Origin: Gordonia sp. PDNC005
GTDB taxonomy: Bacteria; Actinomycetota; Actinomycetes; Mycobacteriales; Mycobacteriaceae
Reading direction: 5' to 3'
NCBI RefSeq assembly: GCF_016919385.1
Contig: NZ_CP070351.1
Coordinates: 1,364,001 to 1,428,000 of the forward strand
Length of the DNA stretch: 64,000 bases
The notes beneath the pieces are model-generated. The model saw only the letters and a program-made list of their open reading frames with translations, searched no databases and was not told the origin of the DNA. This document shows positions 45,679 through 55,246 of the stretch, piece by piece (within the stretch, counting starts at the first letter, position 1; each line of letters starts with the position of its first letter). The position numbers and the translations under genes are program-made.

Positions 45679-46871
45679 TGGCTCGCCGACTGCCGTTGGA
45701 CGGTGTGCGGGTTCTTGAACTCGGCAACTACATCGCCGCGCCGACCGCTGGGCGCATGCTCGCCGACTTCGGTGCCGAGGTCATCAAAGTGGAACGCGAG
45801 ACCGGCGACGAACTGCGCAACTGGCGCCTGTACGACGGCGAAACATCGATGCTGTTCCGCACGATCAACCGGAACAAGAAGTCCATCGTCCTCGACTTGC
45901 GGACCGATGAGGGTCGCGACGACGTGCGGGCGCTCGCCGCGCACTGCGACGTTGTCCTCGAGAACTTCCGTCCAGGGACGATCGAGAAGTGGGGACTCGG
46001 CCCCGCGGAGCTCAGCGAGGCCAATCCGGACCTGATCTTCGTGCGCATCTCAGCGTTCGGGCAGACCGGGCCCTACGCCGAACGGCCGGGCTTCGCGGCC
46101 GTCGCCGAGGCCTACGGCGGCTTCCGGGAACTCGTCGGAGATCCCGATCGGCCACCGGTGCGCGTTGGCGTGTCCATCGGCGACTCGATCGCGGGGTTGT
46201 ACGGCGCGTTCGGCGCGGTCATGGCCTTGTACGGGCAGCTGCGCCGCCGCGACGAGTCGCCCGAACCGCTGCCGCTCGAGGACAGGATCGTCGACGTCGC
46301 ACTCAACGAGGCGATCTTCTCGATGATGGAGTCGTTGGTGCCCGACCTCGGCGCGTACGGCGTCACCCGCGAGCGGACCGGCGGTCGGATGGAAGGCATC
46401 GCACCGTCCAACGGCTACACCTGCGGCGACGGACTGTCGGTGGTGATCTCCGGCAACGCCGACGCGATCTTCGGACGCTACATGCGGGCCATCGGTCGCC
46501 CCGATCTCGCCGACGACCCCGACCTGTCGACGAACGACGGGCGCTGGCGGCGTCGCGACGAAGTCGACGACGCGATCGGCGCCTGGACCGCGACCCTGCC
46601 TCGCGCAGAGGTGCTCGCAGTACTCGACGACGCGGGCGTTCCGGCCGGCCCGATCTACACCGCCGCCGACATCGTCGCCGACCAGCAGTACCAAGCGCGG
46701 AACATGGTGCAGCACTTCGATGTCGACACCGGGGCAGGCACCCTGCGCAGCGTCGGATTTCCCGGCATCGTGCCTGTCCTCGGCGAGAGGTCGCTGCCGA
46801 TCCGCTCCGTCGGACCGGACCTCGGTGAGCACACCGACGAGATCCGGGCGCGATTCCTCCACGATGGATGA
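45678..46871 (+). CDS. class III (CaiB/BaiF) CoA-transferase
   Basis: The 397-aa protein moves CoA between organic acids. It begins RLPLDGVRVLELGNYIAAPTAGRMLADFGAEVIKVE, the family signature, and has NRNKKSIVLDLRT, VLENFRPG and RVGVSIGDSIAGLYGAFGAV, where the Asp is the expected acyl-anhydride nucleophile. The ATG overlaps the preceding stop by one base. The next gene is an HMG-CoA-lyase-like enzyme, so the pair may act on a branched or dicarboxylic acid, but the acid is unknown. Confidence 0.88.
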   Translation: MARRLPLDGVRVLELGNYIAAPTAGRMLADFGAEVIKVERETGDELRNWRLYDGETSMLFRTINRNKKSIVLDLRTDEGRDDVRALAAHCDVVLENFRPGTIEKWGLGPAELSEANPDLIFVRISAFGQTGPYAERPGFAAVAEAYGGFRELVGDPDRPPVRVGVSIGDSIAGLYGAFGAVMALYGQLRRRDESPEPLPLEDRIVDVALNEAIFSMMESLVPDLGAYGVTRERTGGRMEGIAPSNGYTCGDGLSVVISGNADAIFGRYMRAIGRPDLADDPDLSTNDGRWRRRDEVDDAIGAWTATLPRAEVLAVLDDAGVPAGPIYTAADIVADQQYQARNMVQHFDVDTGAGTLRSVGFPGIVPVLGERSLPIRSVGPDLGEHTDEIRARFLHDG

Positions 46872-46900
46872 CTCGCTCGAAGCGTCGATACACTCGCGAC

Positions 46901-47830
46901 ATGACAGCCCTCCGCGACGCGATCCTGCGCGATGTGACTCTCCGTGACGGTTTGCAGTTGACGGGCAAGGCACTCGATGTGCAGACCCGTGTCGGCCTGG
47001 CGCGGACGTTGCTGGCCGCGGGAGTGCCTGAGCTCGAGATCGGGTCGATGGCCCGGCCCGATCTGGTGCCGCCGATGGCGGGGTCGCTCGACGTGGTCGC
47101 CGCCCTCACGCCGGAGGAGCTCGAACGCTGCTGGATCTGGGTCGCGACGCCTCGACACGTGGAGAGGGCGATCGCGGCGGGAGCGCGCAACGTGCAGTAC
47201 TGCTTCTCGGCGTCCGACGCCCACAACAAGGCGAACATCGGTCGCCTGACGGAGGACAGCGTTGCCGCGATGCCGCAAGCGATCGACATGATCCGCGAAG
47301 CGCGCGGGCGTATCCAGTTGTGCATCGCGACGGCGTTCACGTGCCCGTTCGACGGGCCTGTCGATCCCGCCCGAGTCCGGGGCATCGTCGCCGATCCGCG
47401 CACGGTGGAGGCCGACGACATCGTCCTCGCCGACACGCTCGGCCAAGCGCACCCGGCACAGGTGTCCGACCTCTTTCGAACAGTCGACGCCGCAGCGCGA
47501 CGCCTCGTCTTCCACGGCCACGACACGTGGGGGATGGGCGTCGCGAACTCGCTCGCCGCGATCGAAGCGGGCGCCCACATGGTGGACGGTGCACTCGGCG
47601 GTCTGGGCGGCTGCCCGTTCGCCCCGGGAGCGAGTGGCAACACGTCGTCGGAAGACCTGTTGTTCGCGACCCGGCCCGACTACCTCACACCGAAGCTGCT
47701 CGGGACGCTCGTCGAAGCGGGCGAGGAGTTGCTCGCCGAACTCGGGGAGACCTCGCGATCGAAGACGGCGCAGGGGGCGCGGTCGAGGGCATCGGCGTTC
47801 GAATGGGTGATCGGCGGTACCGGCCAGTAA
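46901..47830 (+). CDS. HMG-CoA lyase-like (HMGL) aldolase
   Basis: The 309-aa TIM barrel of the HMGL/DRE-TIM family has RDVTLRDGLQ near the N-terminus, the metal-ligand motif VFHGHDTWGMG and GGLGGCPFAPGASGNTSSEDL with the conserved loop Cys. HMG-CoA lyases and 4-hydroxy-2-oxovalerate-type aldolases share these. Two starts are possible: ATG 46868 overlapping the CoA-transferase stop, or ATG 46901, 6 bases after a TACACT -10. The latter fits family length and is used here. Confidence 0.85.
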   Translation: MTALRDAILRDVTLRDGLQLTGKALDVQTRVGLARTLLAAGVPELEIGSMARPDLVPPMAGSLDVVAALTPEELERCWIWVATPRHVERAIAAGARNVQYCFSASDAHNKANIGRLTEDSVAAMPQAIDMIREARGRIQLCIATAFTCPFDGPVDPARVRGIVADPRTVEADDIVLADTLGQAHPAQVSDLFRTVDAAARRLVFHGHDTWGMGVANSLAAIEAGAHMVDGALGGLGGCPFAPGASGNTSSEDLLFATRPDYLTPKLLGTLVEAGEELLAELGETSRSKTAQGARSRASAFEWVIGGTGQ

Positions 47831-47840
47831 AGTCCCAGCC

Positions 47841-48611
47841 ATGGTTGATGGAGTCACTCGCGACGGAAAGTCGTACAAGCTCGTCATGTTCGATCTCGAC
47901 GACACCCTCGCGCCGTCGAAGACGGCGATGAGCGATGAGATGGTCGAACTGTTCCGCGAACTGCTGGCGACGAGCCTCGGATGCATCATCTCCGGCGGAC
48001 AGTACGGGCAGTTCCAGTCACAGGTCCTCGACCGACTCGGCGACTTCCCCGACAAGGCGAACCTCCACCTGATGCCCACCAACGGCACCCGCTACGTCCG
48101 CTGGTCCGGCGACGAGTGGGAGACCGTTTACGCCGAAGACCTCTCCGCGGAGCAGAAGTCACTCGCGATGGCCGTCGTCGAAGAGGGCGCTCGCGAACTC
48201 GGCCTCTGGGAGTCCAAGACGTGGGGCCCGATCCTCGAAGACCGCGGCAGTCAGGTCACCTTCTCCGCGCTCGGCCAGTCGGCGCCCGTCGACGCGAAGG
48301 CGGCGTGGGATCCGGACGGCCGTAAGAAGGAGGCGCTGCGCTCGTACGCCGCGGCCCGCCTGCCCGAGCTCGAGGTCCGCAGCGGGGGTTCGACGTCCGT
48401 CGACATCACTGCGAAGGGCATCGACAAGGCGTTCGGCGCGCGTCGTCTCATGGAGATCCTGGACCTCGACATCGACGACATCCTGTTCTTCGGTGACCGC
48501 CTCGACGACGGCGGCAACGACCGCCCCGTCGCCGACCTCGGCATCGACTCCGTCCACGTCCACGGCTGGGAAGACACCTACACCAAGCTCGGGGCCGTCG
48601 TCCGCGACTGA
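47841..48611 (+). CDS. HAD-superfamily (IIB) phosphatase, phosphomannomutase-like
   Basis: The 256-aa protein has HAD motif 1 FDLDDTLAPSK, a motif 2 Ser in IISGGQYGQ and motif 4 FFGDRLDDGGNDRPVA, with a C2B cap resembling eukaryotic-type phosphomannomutase (GGSTSVDITAKGIDKAFGARRLM). The substrate is probably a sugar phosphate. A TAAAGT -10 at 47828-47833 lies 7 bases before the ATG, so expression may be leaderless. Confidence 0.85.
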   Translation: MVDGVTRDGKSYKLVMFDLDDTLAPSKTAMSDEMVELFRELLATSLGCIISGGQYGQFQSQVLDRLGDFPDKANLHLMPTNGTRYVRWSGDEWETVYAEDLSAEQKSLAMAVVEEGARELGLWESKTWGPILEDRGSQVTFSALGQSAPVDAKAAWDPDGRKKEALRSYAAARLPELEVRSGGSTSVDITAKGIDKAFGARRLMEILDLDIDDILFFGDRLDDGGNDRPVADLGIDSVHVHGWEDTYTKLGAVVRD

Positions 48612-48630
48612 GTTTGGTGTGGGGTGCGGG

Positions 48631-48768
48631 CCTTTCGACTCGCAGGCTCGCCCAAGGAGCAGTGGGAGCAAGCTCGCTTAAGGAGCAGTGGGAACCAAGC
48701 TCGCTCAAGGAGCAGTGGAGGAAGAGCGCTTCCCACTGCTCCTTGAGCGAGCGGAGCGAGTCGAAAGG
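48631..48768. repeat. nested repeat element with CTCAAGGAGCAGTGG units
   Basis: Three direct units (GCTCGCYYAAGGAGCAGTGG type) begin near 48646, 48672 and 48699. The third is followed by its exact inverse: 48699-48718 pairs with 48733-48752 over 20 bp. Outer arms CCTTTCGACTCG (48631-48642) and CGAGTCGAAAGG (48757-48768) also pair. This gives a long cruciform-capable element between the HAD gene and the convergent phosphatase gene. It may serve as a terminator. Confidence 0.85.
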
Positions 48769-48777
48769 ACCGCCCGG

Positions 48778-49605
48778 TCAGCGCAGGAGGCTCGCGCGGA
48801 GAGAGTTGATGTCGGCGTCGGTCAGGCGCAGACCCTTGCGGATGTAGCCGTCCATCGAGCCGTACTTGCGGTTCGCCGCCGCGAACGACGTGTTCAGCAG
48901 ACCGATATTGACTCCGTTGAGAACGTCGTTCGGCGATGCGTGACGGAATCGGTTCGAGGCGAGGAAGTCGGCCTTGATGGTTCCGCGGTCGACGCCGAGG
49001 ATCGTCAGCAGCGTCGCGGACACCCAACCGGTCCGGTCCTTGCCCGCCGAGCAGTGGTACAGCGTCGTCTGGCCGTGGGCGGCGGTCGACTTGATGGTGA
49101 GGAGCGCACGGCGGATCTCCGTGCGGGCCTGCTTGTCGGTGACAAAAGCGGAATAGGCCTGCTTCAGGTCGACGAGCGCGATCGGCGGCAATCCGCCGAG
49201 GACGTCGGCGTTCACCGTGCGGGCGCCGGGGACGGGTCGGTTGGCCTGGAAGCGCTTCTCCAGGCCGGTGCGCAGGTCGACGATGGTCGTGACGTGACGC
49301 TTGGTGAGCTTGCGGGTGTCGGCGGCGGTGATCTTCGAGAGATTGTCGCTGCGCAGGACGAGGTTGTTGACGTGCTTGCCGCCGAGTCCTCGATAGCCGT
49401 CGAGAGTACGAGTGTTCTGAGTACCGACGAGGCCGATCTCGCGGCCGGGTGTGAAGACCGCCGACGACAGCGCCGGGCTCGCGCCCGGAGCGGCAGACGC
49501 GGGTGAGGCGAGCGTGGTCGAGGCCACAGGTGCTGCGAGAAGCGTGGTGGATAGGGCGATCGCCGCAGTACGGCGACGGAGGGAGAAAGTGTTCACGACG
49601 ATCAT
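48778..49605 (-). CDS. secreted tyrosine/dual-specificity protein phosphatase (PtpB-like)
   Basis: The 275-aa precursor has a Sec-type signal (VNTFSLRRRTAAIALSTTLLAAPVASTTLASPASA). The mature domain has NLVLRSDNLSKIT, TTIVDLRTGLEK and the P-loop HCSAGKDRTG (CX5R). This matches the PtpB group of lipid/tyrosine phosphatases, known in M. tuberculosis as a secreted effector. In an environmental relative the target is unknown. The start is uncertain among ATG 49605, a nearby GTG and an ATG at 49674. Confidence 0.85.
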   Translation of the reverse strand: MIVVNTFSLRRRTAAIALSTTLLAAPVASTTLASPASAAPGASPALSSAVFTPGREIGLVGTQNTRTLDGYRGLGGKHVNNLVLRSDNLSKITAADTRKLTKRHVTTIVDLRTGLEKRFQANRPVPGARTVNADVLGGLPPIALVDLKQAYSAFVTDKQARTEIRRALLTIKSTAAHGQTTLYHCSAGKDRTGWVSATLLTILGVDRGTIKADFLASNRFRHASPNDVLNGVNIGLLNTSFAAANRKYGSMDGYIRKGLRLTDADINSLRASLLR

Positions 49606-49655
49606 GATGCACCCGATCGTCCACCTGCGCAGGGCAACTGCACCGGCAGACAATA

Positions 49656-49677
49656 TGAGTGAACGTATGTACACTCA
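49656..49677. promoter_or_regulatory. 22-bp near-palindrome in the phosphatase/lipase divergent promoter
   Basis: TGAGTG at one end and CACTCA at the other flank AACGTATGTA; 18 of 22 positions are palindromic. It covers a TACACT -10 (49670-49675) positioned 8 bases before the lipase ATG and lies close to a minus-strand TATTGT. It looks like a TetR-type operator, but no regulator is adjacent. Confidence 0.6.
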
Positions 49678-49683
49678 ATTCTC

Positions 49684-50919
49684 ATGACCGCAGTTCACGA
49701 CACGCTCACCGACGTCCGCACCGACGAAGTCCGTGCGCTCACCGACCTCGCTTTCACCGAGATCGGGGTCGCGGTCGGAGGGGTGCATCGCACTCACCGC
49801 GGCATCTCCGACCGCGTGTTCCGTTGTGTCGGCCTCGTCGCGGGCCGAGCGTCCGATCCGGTCAAGACGGTGCACGACGCGATCACCGACGGGGTCTACT
49901 CGGCGATACGAGCAAGCACCGACACCGCGGCAACTGTCGGCGGTGCGTTCGCCGACCTGCCGCTCGCCGTCCCTCCATCGCACACCAAGACCGGAGCGAC
50001 GGTCATCGCCGCGGTCGCCGGGCTCATCGGCGACGACCTCGCGGACCGCCGGTCCGTTCTCGCCGACGGCGGGGTGACGCTCCGAGTGGACGGTGCGCCG
50101 GTGGAGTTCGGAACCGACGCCGTCGCGGCTGCGTATCCGGACGCGACGGGCAAGATCATCGTCTTCGTGCACGGACTGATGGAGACCGAGCACGCGTTCG
50201 AGATCGGGGAGGGGCCGCACTACGGGCCGCTGTTCGCCGAGCTCGGACACACTCCGGTGCACGTCCGATACAACTCCGGACGCCACATCTCGGTGAACGG
50301 TCGCGGACTCGCGCAGCGGCTGGACCAACTCGTCCAGGATTGGCCGGTCGACGTCGAACAGATCATTCTGGTCGGACATTCGATGGGCGGACTGGTGCTG
50401 CGTAGCGCCGTTCATCACGCCGATCAGGTCGGACAGGGCTGGGTCCGCCACGTCACCGCCACCGCGAGCCTCGGAACGCCTCACCTGGGCGCTCCGCTGG
50501 AGAGCCTCGCCCACTACGGCAGCGCCGCACTGCTGGCCTTCCGCGAGACGGCGTCGTTCGGCACCCTCCTGCGACGGCGGAGCGCCGGCATCCGGGACCT
50601 GCGCGGTGGCAGTCTCGTCGACGCCGACTGGGAGCATCGCGATCCCGACGAACTCGGCGCGGCGATCGCCCAAGAGCTCCCGCTGCTGCCCGGCGTCGAC
50701 CACTACTTCGCGTCGGCGACGATCACTCGCTCGCCGCGCAACCCGATAGGGCGCCTGATCGGCGACGGCCTCGTGCTGCGGACCAGTGCGAGCGGCGAGA
50801 ACCGCGCGCGCCGCATCGGATTCGACCCCGCGAACGGAGTCCACCTGGACCGAGCTCATCACTTCTCGCTGCTGGCGAACGAAGACGTCGCCATCGCACT
50901 GATCGACTGGGTCGGCTGA
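49684..50919 (+). CDS. alpha/beta-hydrolase, lipase-like (PGAP1/DUF676 type)
   Basis: The 411-aa protein has a helical N-terminal region (1-150) and an alpha/beta-hydrolase domain: [13 protein letters not shown] with the oxyanion HG, nucleophile elbow [23 protein letters not shown], and a late His in [13 protein letters not shown]. No signal peptide is visible. [10 protein letters not shown] is typical of lipases. The ATG lies right after a -10 covered by a palindrome, so regulated leaderless expression is likely. Confidence 0.85.
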   Translation: MTAVHDTLTDVRTDEVRALTDLAFTEIGVAVGGVHRTHRGISDRVFRCVGLVAGRASDPVKTVHDAITDGVYSAIRASTDTAATVGGAFADLPLAVPPSHTKTGATVIAAVAGLIGDDLADRRSVLADGGVTLRVDGAPVEFGTDAVAAAYPDATGKIIVFVHGLMETEHAFEIGEGPHYGPLFAELGHTPVHVRYNSGRHISVNGRGLAQRLDQLVQDWPVDVEQIILVGHSMGGLVLRSAVHHADQVGQGWVRHVTATASLGTPHLGAPLESLAHYGSAALLAFRETASFGTLLRRRSAGIRDLRGGSLVDADWEHRDPDELGAAIAQELPLLPGVDHYFASATITRSPRNPIGRLIGDGLVLRTSASGENRARRIGFDPANGVHLDRAHHFSLLANEDVAIALIDWVG

Positions 50920-51004
50920 CTCCGACAGTCGACCCTGCGAGACAATGAGCTCAACAGGGTCCGACACTCGCCGGGCCGCAGACCGGCTTGTCAGGAGTCC
51001 AACG

Positions 51005-52698
<1,694 letters not shown>

Positions 52699-52699
52699 C

Positions 52700-54514
52700 A
52701 TGGCAGGCTCACAGCGTCGTCGTCGCGCCGGGCGTCCGGCAGGACCTCCGAGCGAGAACCAGAAGCCCCCGAAGAAGGCGGGCCCCGCCGTTCCCGAGGC
52801 GACGGGCATCGGCGTCACCGGTGACATCATCGATCGCCTGACCGCGCCGAAGCCGCTGGTCAAGGGTGGCCTCCGCGTCGTCGCGCTCGGCGGTATCGGT
52901 GAGATCGGCCGCAACATGACGGTCTTCGAGTACGACGGCAAGCTCCTCATCGTCGACTGCGGTGTACTCTTCCCCGAAGACCAGCAGCCGGGCGTCGACC
53001 TGATCTTGCCCGACTTCAGTTACCTCGAGGGACGCACCGACGACATCGAGGCCGTCGTCCTGACACACGGCCACGAGGATCACATCGGCGCCGTTCCGTT
53101 CCTGTTGAAGCTCCGGGCCGACATCCCCGTCGTGGGTTCGCGATTCACCCTGGCGCTTGTCGCCGCCAAGTGCCGAGAGCACCGCCTGCGGCCGAAGCTC
53201 ATCCAAGTCGCCGAGGGCGACCGTCAGGACTTCGGCGCGTTCGACTGCGAATTCTTCGCGGTCAACCACTCCATTCCCGACGCGGTGGCCGTCGCGATCC
53301 GCACTCCAGCGGGTCTCGTCCTGCACACCGGCGACATCAAGCTGGACCAGCTGCCCCTCGACGGCCGCCTCACGGACCTCGCGGGCTTCTCACGACTCGG
53401 TGACGAGGGCGTCGACCTCTTCCTCGTCGACTCCACGAACGCTGAGGTCCCCGGCTTCGTGACGCCAGAGCGCGACATCGGCGGCGTTCTCGACAACGTG
53501 ATCGGCAAGGCTAAGCAGCGGGTCATCGTCGCGTCGTTCGCGAGCCACGTCCACCGCATCCAGCAGATCGTCGACGTCGCGTACCGCCACGGCCGCCGCG
53601 TGACATTCGTCGGTCGCTCGATGGTCCGCAACATGCAGATCGCGCAGGATCTCGGGTACCTCTCGGTGCCCGAAGGTGTTGTCGTCGACATGGACACGGC
53701 CGCCACGCTGCCCGACCACCGCCTCGTCCTCATCTCGACCGGCTCGCAGGGCGAGCCCCTGTCTGCGCTGTCCCGGATGGCACGCGGCGAGCATCGCCAG
53801 ATCAACGTGCGCGCCGACGACCTCGTCGTCCTCGCGTCGTCGTTGATCCCCGGCAACGAGAACTCGGTGTTCGCCGTGGTCAACGGTCTCGCCAAGCGGG
53901 GCGCGACGGTCATCACGCAGGCCAGCGCCAAGGTTCACGTGTCGGGTCACGCGTCCGCGGGCGAACTGCTGTACCTGTACAACGCGGTCCGGCCGTCCAA
54001 CGCCATGCCGGTTCACGGCGAATGGCGCCACCTGCGCGCCAACGCGGCGCTCGCCGAGGCGACCGGAGTGCCCTCCGACCGCATCGTGCTGGCCGAGGAC
54101 GGCGTGGTTGTCGACCTCGTCGACGGACGCGCGCAGATCACCGGCCGGGTACCGGTGGGTCACGTCTACGTCGACGGGCTGTCCGTCGGCGACGTCGGCG
54201 ACTCCACACTGTCCGATCGCCTCGTTCTCGGCGAGGGTGGATTCATCTCGATCTCCGTCGCCGTCGACACCACGACCGGCGTTGCGGTCAGCGCACCCAA
54301 AGTGGACGGCCGCGGCTTCTCCGACGACCCGACCGCGCTCACCGAGGCCGTTGTGCTGGTGGAGAAGACGCTCACCGAACTCGCCAACGAAGGCGTCACC
54401 GACACTCATCGCATCGCACAGGCCGTGCGCCGGGTGGTCGGCCGCTGGGTGGCGGGCAAGTACCGCCGCCGACCGATGATCGTGCCGACCGTGATCGCCG
54501 TCGGAGACGACTAG
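52700..54514 (+). CDS. rnj: ribonuclease J
   Basis: The 604-aa metallo-beta-lactamase/beta-CASP nuclease acts as a 5'-3' exonuclease and endonuclease in rRNA maturation and mRNA decay. A basic N-terminal extension (about 1-55) precedes LGGIGEIGRNM. The metal motif is LTHGHEDHIG (121-130); HSIPDAVAVAI, HTGDIKLD and the beta-CASP motifs (STNAEVPG, SHVHRIQQ, SGHAS) follow. The C-terminal domain ends GRWVAGKYRRRPMIVPTV. Actinobacteria usually carry this together with RNase E. Confidence 0.96.
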   Translation: MAGSQRRRRAGRPAGPPSENQKPPKKAGPAVPEATGIGVTGDIIDRLTAPKPLVKGGLRVVALGGIGEIGRNMTVFEYDGKLLIVDCGVLFPEDQQPGVDLILPDFSYLEGRTDDIEAVVLTHGHEDHIGAVPFLLKLRADIPVVGSRFTLALVAAKCREHRLRPKLIQVAEGDRQDFGAFDCEFFAVNHSIPDAVAVAIRTPAGLVLHTGDIKLDQLPLDGRLTDLAGFSRLGDEGVDLFLVDSTNAEVPGFVTPERDIGGVLDNVIGKAKQRVIVASFASHVHRIQQIVDVAYRHGRRVTFVGRSMVRNMQIAQDLGYLSVPEGVVVDMDTAATLPDHRLVLISTGSQGEPLSALSRMARGEHRQINVRADDLVVLASSLIPGNENSVFAVVNGLAKRGATVITQASAKVHVSGHASAGELLYLYNAVRPSNAMPVHGEWRHLRANAALAEATGVPSDRIVLAEDGVVVDLVDGRAQITGRVPVGHVYVDGLSVGDVGDSTLSDRLVLGEGGFISISVAVDTTTGVAVSAPKVDGRGFSDDPTALTEAVVLVEKTLTELANEGVTDTHRIAQAVRRVVGRWVAGKYRRRPMIVPTVIAVGDD

Positions 54515-54516
54515 CG

Positions 54517-55149
54517 GTGTCCCTCGCCCGAGACGAACGTGCGGCTCTCGTCGCGACGCTCCGGAACGTCGGCCCCGACGCTCCGACGATGTGTGAGGGT
54601 TGGACGGCCCGTGACCTGGCCGTCCACCTCGCCATCCGGGAGCGACGCCTCGACGCCGCGGCCGCGATGATTCTGCCTCCGCTGTCCGGGCACGCTCGGT
54701 CGGTGGAAGCGTCGTATGCCGCCAAGCCGTGGCCGGTGCTGATGCGGACCGTGCTCGACGGTCCGCCGTGGTACTCGCCGTTCCGGCCTCTCGACTCGGT
54801 GCTCAATCTCGCCGAGATGTTTGTCCATCACGAGGATCTGCTGCGTGGGGGAGCGGACCCGACCGGCCCGTTCCTGCCGCGGAAACTGTCGTCGGCGATG
54901 AACCGGGCGCTGGAGACTCCACTGTCCCTGGTGGGACGCCTCACACTCGCGAAGGCTCCCGCTCGAGTCACCCTCGGGTCGCCTGACGGGCGTGAACTGT
55001 TGACCGTCGGTCGTGGGGAATCGGTCGCCGTGACCGGCTCGGTAGGTGAACTGCTGCTCTTCGCATTCGGACGCGCACCAGTCGACGTGACCGTGACCGG
55101 CCCCCAAGCGGCGGTCGACGCGGTCCGCAAAAGCGAACGCTCCGTCTGA
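54517..55149 (+). CDS. TIGR03085-family protein (DinB-like/maleylpyruvate isomerase fold)
   Basis: The 210-aa protein begins at a GTG 2 bases after RNase J. The N-terminal helix bundle has MCEGWTARDLAVHLAIRERRLDAAAAMI, resembling mycothiol-dependent maleylpyruvate isomerase-type domains with metal ligands (His, and HHED in FVHHEDLLRG). This is the actinobacterial TIGR03085 family. Its reaction is unknown. Co-expression with RNase J is likely from the spacing. Confidence 0.8.
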   Translation: MSLARDERAALVATLRNVGPDAPTMCEGWTARDLAVHLAIRERRLDAAAAMILPPLSGHARSVEASYAAKPWPVLMRTVLDGPPWYSPFRPLDSVLNLAEMFVHHEDLLRGGADPTGPFLPRKLSSAMNRALETPLSLVGRLTLAKAPARVTLGSPDGRELLTVGRGESVAVTGSVGELLLFAFGRAPVDVTVTGPQAAVDAVRKSERSV

Positions 55150-55234
55150 CGCCGACCGCGGCCCAACGTCACGAAAAGAACACGACCCGTGCCGTTCCGG
55201 TGTTGCGGGTGTGACTGTTGTGACGGAGGGGCAC

Positions 55235-55240
55235 TAGTCT
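55235..55240 (+). promoter_or_regulatory. -10 element of ftsK
   Basis: TAGTCT ends 6 bases before the ftsK ATG, implying a leaderless message. Confidence 0.5.
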
Positions 55241-55246
55241 GGACCC

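Noticed and set aside
48646..48752. CRISPR-like appearance of the repeated AAGGAGCAGTGG units
   Set aside because: Only three direct units with almost no spacer, plus an inverse copy; no cas genes. It fits a palindromic intergenic element.
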